This document shows, one piece after another, positions 51,201 to 63,263 of a DNA stretch of 64,000 bases (positions are counted from its first letter, which is position 1; each line of letters begins with the position of its first letter). The notes under the pieces are model-generated. The model was given only the letters and a program-made list of their open reading frames with translations. It made no database searches and had not been told where the DNA came from. Location: contig NC_090174.1 of assembly GCF_024679245.1 (NCBI RefSeq), forward strand, positions 48,929,974-48,993,973, read 5' to 3'. A program made the position numbers and the translations under genes. Source of the stretch: Pseudorasbora parva. Taxonomy: Eukaryota; Chordata; Actinopteri; Cypriniformes; Gobionidae.

Positions 51201-54200
51201 ACAAAGAAATTGTTCAAAACAAGTTTTAACTTTATTTTGTTTAGGTAAAATTAAATATTTGCAGCTTGGTAGAAGTGCCTACCTGGGGTGCAAAACTTTC
51301 CGCATGTGAATAACCCCCGACTATTCCACAGTATAAATGGGTACCATATCTTTTGCAATATACAGTATACATATCAAAGGTTTATGAATTGATATGCAGA
51401 TAAAATTAACTTTTATTAACAACAGTAATGTGCAAAAAAAGTATAGGGAAAATTTAAATGTAATGCTCTTATTAAATATAGATTAGCATTGTTCTTCAAT
51501 AGTCTCACACTGAACTGATCGACAGCTTCAGTGATTATTAAAGGAGCTCTTTACTTTACTGTAATTTAGTCACAATTTGAAGAAAAGTTTAGTTTTTCCT
51601 GAGACTGTGACTTCGTACTTTTCTCCATACATTAGGGAGTGGAAATCGCTAATAAATCAATAAGTGCTCTTCTGCTGGTTATAGTGGTGGGCATTTCATA
51701 TCTTTTTTTTAAATAAAAATGCTACAAAATGGATTACACATTTTAAAAAAATAAGCTAAAAAAACATTCGACTATTTATTTCACAAGACCCCTTTAAACT
51801 TTTAGTTTTACAAACCATCACATTAACAATAACATTACAGTCGGATATCTAGAGCTTTGAAGTGCTGGAAATAAGTGTGAAGCTCTTGATAACCATTGGA
51901 AAGTGCTTGAATTTCAATCTCAAAAGGTTGTACGAATCCTGAGATAAATAATGACAACAACAACAACATTAAATCCATGTGGTTTCACTACAGTAAATCA
52001 TGGTGAATGTTGGTGATTTGTGACTGAAACCCCTGACCTTCGCTCAGCTCTGTTAGATCTGATATCTGTGGTTTATAAAGAATTCTGCCCCGACCGCTTC
52101 CACTAGATCACAGTAGCGATGGTATTAATTCTGTGTTGATTTAAAAGGTCTCTCACTGCTGTGTATCGTGTCTGTCACGAGATTGGCCCGTGTGTGAGCT
52201 CGCGCTGCGTTCGTGTCAGCGCCTAGCGCGGTTCCGTTCAGACAAACACACTTTGCAGCAGGGTATTGTTAATTGTTCTGTGAAAAACTGAACCAATTAC
52301 GAATGACACTGTATGTTGTTAGACGCGATCCTTGTTGTTTGTGTACCTCTGTGGCAAACGCGCGCGGGGAGGGCTGAGCCATTACGGGAGCTCAGAGGGG
52401 AGCGTCGGCGGATTTGAAAGAGAAAACCGATTTTCATTCACAAAAATCGTCGTAAACTAAAAACTCGAATTAATCCATAAAATCGATTTATCGCCCAGCC
52501 CTAGTTTGTTGCCCACAGACCATTTCAGCCATTTAACCAAAAATCCCATTAAAGGATTGTTTATTTTGGGACGATGGAACCGGAAGTGCTAAAATGCTAA
52601 CTCGTTTCCATGTTTTAGCTTGCAAAATTGTCATTCCTGCACCACTCTATACTAGGGCTGAGACGGTTACCGTTTTACCTCAATCGTGACGCCTACTGCA
52701 AGTCTGAGATCTTCATCGCCATCACTGCAAAAAAAAACACAAAAAAAAGGGTTTACATGCAGCCTTCATATTTTTTCATATTGTTCACTTTATTTTGATG
52801 GACGATGACAGTTATTTTTTTAAAAATTTGTATACATATATATATATATATATATATTTTTTACTATAGGCTACTCTGTATTTTATCTATTTACATAAAT
52901 AGTATTTTCCATTTAAAGGGGGGGTGAAACACTCAGTTTCAGTCAGTGTCATGTCAATCTTGAGTACCTACAGAGTAGCATTGCATCCTGCATATCTCCG
53001 AAAAGTCTTTATTTTTTTTATAATTATATAAGAAAGATGCGCTGTTCTGAGTCTTTCCGAAAAAAGCAGAGCGGGTGGGGGCGTGTCGTGTGAGCGGAGC
53101 TAAATAATGACGTGTGCAGCAGCGCGCTGTGTGTTGAGTCGAGTGCGTCGTAAAGCTGTCTCATCCCTAACAGCGGGAAAAAAACTTTATTCAAAATAAA
53201 AATATGGCTTTTAATCAGATACAGCCATACATCTATGATCCGGAATCAGACCCAGAGGCTGCTGTTGAACAGGAGCAGCAGCAAAAACGACTAGAGCAGG
53301 ACGTCTCTATGTGGTACAAGTTATACACTAACTATATAATATGCTTAGCGACTTGTGTTATTTACATATTTATACTTGAATTAGATCGTCGTATTTTTGT
53401 CTTTGAAGGTGTACATGTGGGAAGTGCAGTTGTGCACGTGTGTTTGTGTGTTTACGCGTGGTTTGTGTAGACAGTAAGCGGACTGGTTTTGCACGGCAGG
53501 CTAGTTAGTGTTTACATAGAAAGACATGGAATAGTAGCGCATTTGAATGAAGAAGCGCGCTTATTTAGTTCAAAATATTTCCCCCCTCTTTGTGTATTGT
53601 TGTTTGGAGTGCTTTTACAATACACAAACATAAAGTTACACATATAGTGGCCAGCTAAACAAATGTACACGCACTACACATCGCATGCTCCATTGATCAA
53701 TTAGCTATACGTGATCATGTTTGGGCTACTTGATGAGCATGGGCAAAAACACAGACATTTGAAGCAGTCTCACTCACCGCCCGCGGTACTAACGTTGGGA
53801 CTGCTCCATCCTTCAGCATTAGGCGATTGGAAAAGCCGGCGTCAAGCTGGGCCTTGTTTATGAAACAGTCGGCACCGAAATGCAGCGAACAGATATAAAC
53901 ATTCGCGCAACTCAGTTGCTGATCCGGAAAAGCAAATTACATCCACTGTTGCCTTAACGCAGGGTTTTGGGGATTCTGTGCATTACTGTCTTGGTCTGGC
54001 AACCAAAAACGCACTTTTTTGGTGACATTGTTATGTGCACATCACCTGTCCAGCATCCTACAAGCCAGCGCTTTGATGGGCGTAGCCTGTTACTTTCGCT
54101 CTCTCCCTCTCTCTCTCTCACGCGCTTCCGGTAGAATTGTCCCTAAGGCCCATACAAGGAAATTCCGCCCCCATTAACGCCAAAGGGGACGCATGATCTC

Positions 54201-57200
54201 AAAAAACTTGCCGAAACTTATGACTAACCGGAAGTAGTATTTTTGACAAAGAAATACTCCCATCAAACGTCCACCTTAACTTTTGAAACTTTGTCTATGT
54301 TTAGTATGGGATTCCAAGTCTTTAACATTGTAAAAAGATCAGTATGCATGAAACAGCATTTCACCCCCCCTTTAAAAACTATAATTTTGTTATTTTTACT
54401 AACCTAAATAAGGACTCATCCGCAATTCCGCACTAGATTGCACGTGAGGAAAAAAAGAAGCTTGCTTCCAGAAGAGTTGTGCATTTTTTATTTTAATATA
54501 GTCCTATTTACATACTTCTGTTTTTAAGTTAAAATTATTTAGTTATCGACCCAGTTTTTTGTATGTGAACGCTGTTTTACGTGATTACCACAGGAGTGAA
54601 GCACTTACAAGGGAAATAAATTTGCAGATGTTACTCAGCCATCAAAACATAGGCTATGGATTCATGCCGAATGAGAGAAGGAGGCTGAGACCAATTTAAG
54701 ATTTGCCAGCTTTTTAATTCTGTTTTGCAATCTGGTCATCCGATATTCCGATTTCCGTGAATTTTAACAATAGGCCTAACATTAGTCCATTTTATCCCAC
54801 AGGACATCTCGTTTCTTTTTCAAAATCTTCACGTGCGTCGCACTCATTTTTGCAGGGAATTATAAACGTTTCTTCCTTTTCGTTTGCTTAAGTCTATTAC
54901 ACCCGTTCACATCGTTTAACTGGTAAAGTAGAAAAACACTGTAGGACGAAATTTTATTTAACAGTTTGTGCTTGTTATTAGACTTGAGGCGCGTCAAGTT
55001 TATTTGAATAGTGGAATTCACACACAGCGGTTTTACTTTCATTTTTTCTAGCAGTGCATAATCAAACAGCCTAAATGTCTTGACCCTGTGGAAGATAACT
55101 TTCGCTCTTCAGACATTTTACAATAAATGTTGCTTTTTAACATCAGAGGCCTGTTGCACGAAGCTAGCTGAACAAACTCCGAGTTTGAGTCGGTTTAGAG
55201 TTGACAAATCCAGATAAATCCAACCTGGTTTAGATCAAGTTCAACCGTTTCTCAAAACCCGGTATAAACTTTCTCTGTCAACTCAGGTTTAATCCAGAGG
55301 TAGCAATCAACTCCGAAGCGCGTGCACCGGAAAGTGTGACACGTGCGGCTAACAGCCAATCACAGTGTCTGTTTGATTCACTTCTGAAGAACGAGTGATC
55401 GTTCTGCAAATTTCTATGAAATTAAATTTGTTTACAAGGCAGAAATAAACACTGCTGCTGTGGCGAGAGTTTGAGAAGGCAGCTGACAGAATATCTGACT
55501 ATATCAATAATGCATTATGTGAATCAAAGAAATATGCCTAATAATTATAGGTTCACAAAGAGCTCAAATGAATACACGTTGTTTAAAAGTACACAATATA
55601 TACAATATAACTAGAAATATTCGATTATTCTAGTACAGCCCTACACTCGTGTATGATGTGGGACATAGGTTAGTTGACGCAGCAAGTGAGCGGTTGATTT
55701 GGAAAACACAATCAAGCAGGACTTGTAAAGATTAATTGGCTTCGGGCTTCAATTTAAAGCCATTGCAGACCTCCTGTGCATTTATCTAATGTGTCCGATA
55801 TTATCCAACTGTTTATGTTCACGTAAGACATAACTGACTGTTTGTGTAGACCTTGTGTTTATTTGACCATTTAAGCAATAATACGTGAAAGGTACTCCTG
55901 TACTGTCTGGTGTTTTTAGTGTGTGTGCCCTTCGGGAGTAGCGGTCAAATGAAATGAATGCATGCAAGTGATTCATTTTCGTGATTGTGAAGAACTGCAG
56001 TATCACAAGTGTAACTACCGCTGTGTTGCTAAAAGTGCTGTGACTGTATGTCACATTGTACAGTATGTTAGGACAAGGGGCATCGTGCCAGGACGGAAAC
56101 TGACAGGATGTGCACTGTAGCGCCATACTGCAATGTTTCTTCACAAGCAGTTTATGAAGGAATTTTAAACGGTCACACTAAAATCGCACGCTACTTTGTT
56201 TTTGACCCATCTAACCTTGTATTGTAATAAGTTTGTGAAGATTAGTGGTTGACCATATATATCGCCAAGGCCGATATTTGCCATTTTTAAAATTGCTATC
56301 GCCAATTAGTTTTTCTTATTGTCTGTTTAATATAATATAAAATAAAATAAAAATACTTCTATTTTGACCTGATCCCACAGTGCTCACATTCTTCTGTCTT
56401 CATTAGTTTATGGCCTCTGTTAAACAGTCAAATCTAATATGTTATTATATAGAACTGTTAAAGTTAATGGTTGCGTGAAAAAGTATAGCGTTTGCTTTTG
56501 TTATTAGCAACAGAAAGGCACACAACAGGTTATAAAACTTCCTCATTTAGCTAATTTAGGTAATGCGCTTCTATATCATTAAGTAATCTCTTAATAGCCA
56601 ATAAACATAACATTTTACAGTCCTTTCAGATTTAATTAACTCCAGCTGTGAGATCTTCTGAAGTGCGCATTTGTAGCTTCCGTGAATGTGTTTGCGTGAC
56701 GGTCAAGCCGTGCGACGTGAGTGGACCAGGCAGTTCAGCTTCACTGGAGATGCAACAAACTTTAAATCATTGATTTTAAAAAATGATTACTGCTTAAAGA
56801 TTACTGTTAGCCTACAGTGTTTACTACTTTTTTTATTTATATATCTTTAAACAATCACTTTATTTGTGACATTCTGTAATATGATTGCAGAATCAAGAAG
56901 TTGCCAACTAAAGTATAAGCATGTTTATTTTAAAGATTTGATTTTTCTTATTATTAATTTAAATATTAAACAAAATATGATGTACGTTATGTATAGGCAT
57001 AATATCGGCCATCGGTCACCCTGCTCTCCAAGATACCGCCATTAGCCATAAAAAAACGAAATGTGTCGACCACTAGTTACGATACCAATATTTTAGGTAC
57101 CAGTAGGGCTGGGAATCGATTCCAAAAAGAATCGATTCCAAGGCGTTGGGAATCGAGAGCCGATTCCAATGTTTGGAATTGATTCCATCGCGGGGAATCG

Positions 57201-59766
57201 ACTCCTCTTTATTCACTTGTCTCTCGCTTACTAATAATGATTGGAAATCTATTTGATTTTTGCAAAAGGTTCTTTTGAACAGTTAGTTTCAAATAACGAG
57301 TTAAAAATAAAGCAATTCAGCAGGGTTTTTTTTGCGTCATTGCGTGATGACGTCACTAGAACGTAATTCTAACTACTTATTTTTTATGGTATGAAACGTT
57401 CAAATCAAGCCATATGTGAAACATATCGCTGATTAATACTATACCTTTCATTCACTTAGTTTAATAGTGTTTATTGTCATTGTTTCCTTCTGTGATCCTG
57501 CATCGTGGACAAGTTTGCTACATTTTGCACACAAAAACTCCATAATTTTAAATTGTGAAATGGTTCTGTTGTCCACAACGGTAGGTTTTGAGCTCTGCTT
57601 ACAAATGCAGATGTGAGGGTTTTATTTTAATTTTCTATTTTCTTTTATTTTCATTAATCCATTGATAACTGAAAGAAAATGCGCCTAGACTAGAGTGCAG
57701 CTTAATGACCGAGTCTAATGTTGCTATAGTAATGAACGCAACTTGCTCGCGCATCTGATTGACAAATAAACTGCGCACTCTTATATTATTGTTTTTGGTA
57801 ATATTGTGGTTATTTTGCCTCATACATTCTGTGCAAAAGCTCTTATTTGAACGTAGTCATTTAACTTAACTGTGCACATGCATTTTAGACATGCCATGTA
57901 GTTTTAAACATGCAATAAATGCACATCCATGAATAATGTGTTATCCTTTTTTATTTATTAGGCTAAATCGCATTTACTTCTGTAAAAATTTCGGAATCGA
58001 CCAGCCCTAGGTACCAGTGCAATTTCATTATTCTCAATTTTGATACCATACCAAAAAAAAAAAACACTAACCTAGCTAATATAAACTTTGTATATTGTTA
58101 AAGACATGTAAACAGTCAGTTATATGCCGGTGGTCAGCTGCAACAAACTAAAAACTGAACGTGTCTGCTCAATGCAGTGTGAGTCAAACAACAGCAGGAG
58201 TCAGATTTCCTTTATTTCCTTTATCATCAGAGCAAGGAGCCGACTGACTTAGTTTCAGTGTGTAATGTAAAAGCGCCTATTTAAGCAAGTTTGTCAATGT
58301 ACTTTTTTGTGTTTTTCATTAAGAATAATGATGAACCCACCTTTCAAGCAATATCCGCCCCTGATTTGGCGCTAATTCAATGTGAACTCAATTCTGTACT
58401 TCTGTGCGTTTTGTTGTTGTGATGGCATTTTCTATCAGGACTAATGCAGACTCACTCTGTTTAAGACTGACACATCCAGCCTTAAACTTTTTCTGTCTGC
58501 TACAGTAACACGAAGAATGTTACAAATTGCCTTGCCATTCACTTGGGAGGTGACCGTATCTTCTCAGACACTTTTTTTTCTTCTTAAATGTGTGCCTTTA
58601 GGCAGTCCTTTTTGTCGAGCCCTGCTTAAGTACCAACATGTCGTTTGATCAAGGGTTCTGTTTAATATAATAAATACATTTTTTGCTGACATTTCTTTAA
58701 AATTATTTTTGTAGGAGGGCAAAGCTATATCGTTTTGCCAGTGAGAATGACCCTCCTGAGTGGAAGGAGCGTGGGACGGGTGATGTTAAACTCCTGCGAC
58801 ACAAAGAGAAGGGTACCATCCGCCTTCTCATGAGGAGAGACCGCACCCTTAAAATCTGTGCCAACCACAACAGTGAGTGTAACCGTTTGTCTGTCCACTT
58901 CCTGTTCATTATTTTCCGGTCATGTGATGACTAACTCGTGTGTTGAAATTCTGTGCTTTAGTTATGCCGTTAATGGAGCTGAAGCCCAATGCAGGCAGTG
59001 ACAGGGCCTGGGTCTGGAATACACACGCTGACTTTGCAGATGAAAAACCCAAAGCAGAGATGCTGGCTATTCGATTCCTCAATGCAGAGAGTAAGTATAA
59101 TTGAACATGATCTCAGGGATCTTGTTGAATTAAAACTAATTGAAGCTCTACAACATAAAGAAAGAAAAAGAATTGGCAACAGATCTTTTTTCCGTAATGA
59201 AACGCATGCATGGATGAATCATTCATAACATTTCCTGACGACTGAACAGCATAAATACATATGTTTATCATTAGCGTAACTGACATCTGCCCTTTGTTTT
59301 CTTTTGTTTTGCAGATGCACTGAAGTTTAAGATGAAGTTTGATGAATGCAAAGAAGAGGTCAAAAAGTCTCTAGAAGGTATGATGATGACATTTTCTACC
59401 AGGATTAATGCAGACTCACTCTGTTTAAGACTGACACTTCCAGCCTTAAACTTTTTCTGTCTGCTACAGTAACATGAAGAATGTTACAAATTGCCTTGCC
59501 ATTCACTTGGGAGGTGACCGTATCTTCTCAGACATTTTTTTTTTCTTTCTTAAATTTGTTAGGCTTATGTTGGCGTACTCTTTGAAGAGCCATTAACTGA
59601 ACTCTTTTATTTTTGTTTCACAGGTAGCGTGGACAGCCCTAATAAAGTGGCAGAGAAACTGGAGGAGCTGTCTGTGAACGATGAGAAGACAAAGAGTTCA
59701 GGGGACAAGAAAGAGGAGGTGAAGGAAGAGAAGAAAGAGAAGGCTGCTGAGGAGGAGAAGAAATGA
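48266..59766 (+). CDS. ranbp1: ranbp1 (Ran-specific GTPase-activating protein co-factor), complete, six exons
   Basis: Cytoplasmic Ran-GTP-binding protein that assists RanGAP in GTP hydrolysis and releases Ran from export and import receptors. Exons: 48266-48280 (MSDPK), 49521-49657, 58715-58872, 58962-59090, 59315-59377 and 59624-59766. All have GT-AG borders and consistent phases, for 214 residues (mammalian protein about 201). The RanBD1 domain covers about residues 24-165, with the diagnostic [20 protein letters not shown] (from W67) and [13 protein letters not shown]. The acidic segment before it ([10 protein letters not shown]) is typical. [11 protein letters not shown] (175-185) matches the known nuclear export signal, followed by a Lys/Glu-rich tail. 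Intron 2 is unusually large (9,057 nt) because of transposon insertions; introns 2 and 5 each carry an H/ACA snoRNA-like sequence. Confidence 0.97.
48281..49520 (+). other. ranbp1: ranbp1 intron 1
   Basis: 1,240-nt intron, CpG-rich at its 5' end, with no ORF or repeat I can support. It ends in a strong pyrimidine tract (tttccccctccag). Confidence 0.7.
49658..51087. other. ranbp1 intron 2, left part
   Basis: CpG-richer near 49980-50100. ORFs at 49694-50104 and 50420-50701 have no recognised features; probably old repeat material. Confidence 0.35.
51088..52503. mobile_element. hAT-like non-autonomous element, 1.4 kb
   Basis: Ends TAGGGCTGGGCGATA...TATCGCCCAGCCCTA (TTTATCGCCC) with exact 8-bp duplication GTTTGTTG (51080-51087 and 52504-52511). 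Subterminal CGATTTACGATTT / AAAATCGATTT repeats; no transposase. Confidence 0.9.
52653..52916. mobile_element. left end of another hAT-like element
   Basis: Starts TAGGGCTGAGACGGTTACCG. No matching right end was found; it may have been split by the TTAA element that follows. Confidence 0.45.
52917..54371 (+). mobile_element. TTAA-flanked AGGGGGGGTGAAAC element with an intact first exon
   Basis: TTAA at 52913-52916 and 54372-54375; ends AGGGGGGGTGAAACACTC and GCATTTCACCCCCCCT. 1,455 bp. The first ~280 bp (GC-rich, GGGGGCGTGTCGTG) precede a coding exon. No transposase. Confidence 0.9.
53204..53470 (+). CDS. P2X7-C-terminal-like N-terminal exons inside the transposon
   Basis: Exon 1, 53204-53313, encodes [18 protein letters not shown] and then a Glu/Gln-rich helix to DVSM plus TG, at a donor TG|gtacaag. 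An acceptor tttgaag opens 53409, restoring W and giving CTCGKCSC before similarity ends. IQPYxxEPESD followed by WCTCGxC is, as I remember, the head of fish proteins bearing the P2X7 cytoplasmic (ballast, zinc-binding) domain. The cysteine motif is zinc-ligand-like, but downstream cysteines are missing, so this is the 5' part only: a captured gene fragment or a promoter-exon cassette. The unspliced reading frame ends at a TAG at 53468. Confidence 0.5.
   Translation: MAFNQIQPYIYDPESDPEAAVEQEQQQKRLEQDVSMWYKLYTNYIICLATCVIYIFILELDRRIFVFEGVHVGSAVVHVCLCVYAWFV
55148..55560. mobile_element. probable Harbinger-type fragment
   Basis: Starts GGCCTGTTGCACGAAGCTAG and includes CAACCTGGTTTAGATCAAGT and AACTCAGGTTTAATCCAGAG, which resemble fish PIF/Harbinger repeat ends. 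No target duplication seen. Confidence 0.4.
56243..57075. mobile_element. hAT-like element, 833 bp
   Basis: Ends TAGTGGTTGACCATATA and TGTCGACCACTA; the flanking 8-mers GTGAAGAT and GTTACGAT match at 6 of 8, as in an aged duplication. Subterminal GCCGATATTTGCC / ATATCGGCCATCGG. Confidence 0.65.
57104..58009. mobile_element. hAT-like element, 906 bp, young-looking
   Basis: Ends TAGGGCTGGGAATCGATTCC and GGAATCGACCAGCCCTA with exact duplication GGTACCAG (57096-57103 and 58010-58017). Clustered GATTCC repeats near the left end. It sits inside an older repeat (GATACCAATATTTTAGGTACC). Confidence 0.9.
58441..58573 (+). ncRNA. H/ACA-box snoRNA-like sequence, copy 1 (ranbp1 intron 2)
   Basis: Sits about 140 nt upstream of ranbp1 exon 3, a normal host-intron position. 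The 5' hairpin is closed by GCAGAC (58446-58451) with GTCTGC (58495-58500); an internal loop of pocket size leads to an upper stem TTTAAG/CTTAAA with CTG/CAG. The hinge H box ACAGTA (ANANNA) is at 58502-58507. The 3' hairpin pairs GAAGA (58512-58516) with TCTTC (58559-58563) and GTTAC with GTGAC inside. The ACA box is at 58568-58570, three nt before the inferred 3' end. An H/ACA snoRNA guides pseudouridylation in rRNA or snRNA; the target was not determined. From memory a SNORA77-family snoRNA maps at human 22q11 near RANBP1, so that family should be tested first. Confidence 0.75.
59405..59537 (+). ncRNA. H/ACA-box snoRNA-like sequence, copy 2 (ranbp1 intron 5)
   Basis: Near-identical to the sequence in intron 2 (about six differences in 155 nt including flanks). 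It keeps both stems (GCAGAC 59410-59415 with GTCTGC 59459-59464; GAAGA with TCTTC), the H box ACAGTA (59466-59471) and ACA (59532-59534). It lies about 85 nt upstream of the last ranbp1 exon. Substitutions fall mostly in single-stranded parts (CAC/CAT in the hinge, one in the 5' loop), as expected if both copies are under structural selection. The repeat unit includes a shared leader about 20 nt long. Confidence 0.75.
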
Positions 59767-60219
59767 GCCTGGAATGCCGCTTCATACGGATCCTCCACTT
59801 GCCATTTTCCCCTTTTCTACAACAGACTCTGAAATTGAAAAATTGGACACTTTTGTTTTTTTTTCATTTTGGCCTCTTGACTTCACAAGACCTTGGTGCC
59901 ACTCTTAATGCGTCCATTTCTCAATCATCAAGATGTTGTGAGCTTTTGTCCCATTCACAAACTCTCATATTGCCCTTCATTTTCTCATACATTGTGGACC
60001 AGTCGTCAGTCATCATGTATTTGTGTATTTACACGACATGCTATGATACAAGGCTTGTGCTATTGATTGATTCCCACATTGGGTAACTTTTTTTTGTTGT
60101 TTTTTTTTGTACTTTAAAGAGTTATATTGTGAGCGTCTAGATGAGCACTGTCTGATATGAGAGCGGGCTGTATGAATTGATAGGGAGTATGAGTATCTGC
60201 GATCTTCGACTTTCCTTAC

Positions 60220-60225
60220 AATAAA
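60220..60225 (+). terminator. ranbp1: ranbp1 polyadenylation signal AATAAA (proximal)
   Basis: Canonical hexamer in ttacAATAAAgtcac, 454 nt after the stop codon, with a GT/T-rich downstream stretch. Confidence 0.7.
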
Positions 60226-60396
60226 GTCACATGAGGAACATTTGGCTTCTCTGTGGCTTGAATTTACTATTGAATGACTAATTTTCTGTGGTGGGCTGCA
60301 TCTGGCAAAAAAAAAAAGACTGCTCTGAACAACTGAAGGAAGTTTTTGATGAGTATGACCCTTCTATGAGTGTGACCCTCTTCTGTTTGAATTGGA

Positions 60397-60402
60397 AATA
60401 AA
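60397..60402 (+). terminator. ranbp1: possible distal ranbp1 polyadenylation signal
   Basis: A second AATAAA (ggaAATAAAgaatgg), 177 nt beyond the first, could give a longer 3' end. Confidence 0.4.
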
Positions 60403-63263
60403 GAATGGTTGACAACATTATCACTTGAGTGTGGAAAAGCAGCAAGGTTTTAAATAGTTGAAACCCATGTTGTGATAATGCATATTAAGTGCTTTTTATT
60501 TTTTAGATATAGGAAGATAAGTGAAGTAGGTACTGTATCACTAAATATGGTTTTCATTCCATAAGGATAGGTTTGTTACAACTTAAATTCCAAGAAACAG
60601 CATTGATCAAGTTTTACAGGCCGTGTCTAAGGATTCTTATGTAATATTACAATGACTGCATGCACAATAATTTGGTCTTAGACATTGTTTTGCTTTTTTA
60701 ATTTTTTTTTAATGTATGTTTTAGGAATTGCGGTTTTGATATTGTTTGAACTGCACATTTTCCACATTCCCAGTTTTTGAGCAATTTTTAATAAAAGCAG
60801 GGTCCCTTAAATTACATTTGGCATGTGATGAATGACTTAAAATCTCACATTTTATAGTGGTTACTAACTATACTTGTAAAAGGGTTGTGATCAAACCAGA
60901 TTAAAGGCTGATGCTTTGTCATACATCAGTGTCTATAGCTTTTATTTAAAGGTCTAATGGGACAAATAAGAGTTTCCCGTTTATGTAATGACATTTAATT
61001 TGGAGATGTTAGTCATGAGACAGGTCTTGTACTCATTGATGGTAGAAGACAGTGAAATGGTGTTAAAAAAAATCATACAGATTGTGATATAGACGAGAAA
61101 CGTCATATTGCAGCATTTTGTAATTTATTTTAGATAAGTACACCCAAAATTGGGGAAGAAGTGCATGGTATTTAATTTAAAAGTATACTTATTAACGGGT
61201 AATTATTCGATTAGATTTTTCATCGATATGTAGGCGATAGTAAAATATAACTGTAGCTACCATAGACTAAAAAAATAGGTAGCTACGCAGCAACTGAACT
61301 TTATGCGGAACCTTTATCGTTGAGGTATCTGTTTTGAGACGGATCTGTTTAAGGGACGGAACCTAAACAGCCACGTAGTATAGGCAGGAGCACGTCTAAG
61401 GTTGGTGCTTGATTACCTTTTTATTATCTCTTCTAATCACCATACTAATTGTTCACCATTTCACGTGACGATTGCTGTGCAGAAGCGTGGTTGTGTGTCA
61501 GTGTCAAGCATCAGTTGCATAAGGTTTTTAGGTGCCGCGCGATGTGGCTAAGTAGCTAAAAGGCTGATGCTAATGAGATCAGAGATGTATAATAAAAAAC
61601 TCCCTTTGACTGAATCTCTTTTCACTTATTCCGTACTGCTGATTATTGATTATGATTGACTTGTTTGTTGCTTTAATTTTCAGTTCATTACATTAAAAGA
61701 AGAGACAGTAGGCTATCTCTATGTTGAGTGACAGTTAATCAAAAATGCAGTTGACAGCCTGGTCTGTCTATATGCGAGTTTGAGAATGTCGATGATTTAG
61801 GTTGATTTTAAAGTAATGTCAGCTTCGTTTGCATGTCTGATAAATCTTAAATAGCACTAATCTATAGTTAGACTCGTGTTGATGGTTAATCTAATCCTCC
61901 AGCCTTACGTGACACAGAAATCTCTTTCCTCCACCATAATCATGTCGCATTGTGCAGTAAGAACAAAAATGGTACAACAGCACTAAAACAGTATAATATA
62001 TCCTGTTAGTTATTAGCCTGTATATAATAACTAAGATAGAGCAAACTACGTTGCTTAAAAGATTATATAAGGACGAATATGTGCAAAAGTGTATATGAAT
62101 GATTATGCTTTCATTTTCTCATAAATTTGTTTTCCTTGGCTATAGCTCAGTATGATTCATCACCACCTGTCAGCAATAATGTGTCCAATTTTTAGGATAA
62201 ATATTGACAAATAAAGCATTCACTTCAGTAAGTGAATGGAGACTAAATTATTTATTGAAGGCAAAATGTTATTTAATTTTTTAGTTTATTTAATTTTATT
62301 CTCAGTAAAGACAGACAACCTTTGTGTTGACAGCTGACTGTGTTGAGATATTTTTAATGCATGCATCAAATTATACAGGAACTGTTTACCGATGCATTGG
62401 AACCCTGATAAAAGAGGTATATTTGTATTATATTATTTCTTCATTAAAGACATTTGTAGTACTGCTTTTTTTTATTTAACATTTAAATTTATATGACATA
62501 TTGAGCTGTGGTTGGAGGACTGATGCTTTTAGAGGAATAAGTGATAATTTAATGTCATAATTTACATAAATAAAGTGGAAATCAGAACATTCTTATATCT
62601 CGATGGTAAAAGTTTGGTGAAGTATCTAGCTGGACAGGGAGAAAAACAATTTGTAGGTTTCTGAGGGCACTTTATACAAACACATGACCAAAGAAAGAAT
62701 TAAACAACTAGTGCCACTTCCTGTAACAATGACATAAGTATGTCGCAGGTCACTGAGATTTTTCCAAGCAAGACATGTTCCATTAACATATTTTATTGAT
62801 CCTGGAACCACATTCCTGTACAAAAATGTTGACCTGTCCCTGCCCTTCAACCTAACCCTTTCCATAACTTATCCCTAAAATCAGAGTGAGATGATATGTG
62901 AAATACACTGATATAGACGCACCTAACCCTGGGTAGCCTAAACTTAAGCATAAACTGTAAACTTTTCTCTCAAAACTGTTTCCTTGATTGAAATGCTGTT
63001 CCTTGATTAGCAAAGATGTTGATTCAGGAACATGTTCAATCCCGTTCACTGTATGTTTCTATTTTTGCCCTTGATCAAGACATTTAGAAAATGTCCTTCT
63101 GCTTATCGTGATGTCAGATGATTTAGATAGAATCAGCTATGCATTGCCATGACCAAATGTTCAATTGTTATTAATAACTGTTGCTGCTGTTTCCTTTACT
63201 GTTCACTGAACCTTGCACTCTTCTCACAGAAGCAAGATTTTAAGCAATGTTTTCATTCCTCAG
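60403..63263. other. ranbp1 downstream intergenic region or first intron of the next gene
   Basis: AT-rich; no exon, RNA gene or clear repeat ends. A slightly CpG-richer spot at 61450-61550 could hold the next gene's promoter, but nothing defines it. Confidence 0.35.

Noticed and set aside
59190..59250. C/D-box snoRNA in ranbp1 intron 4
   Set aside because: A CTGA is present but the C box (GTAATGA) is off consensus and no terminal stem pairs.
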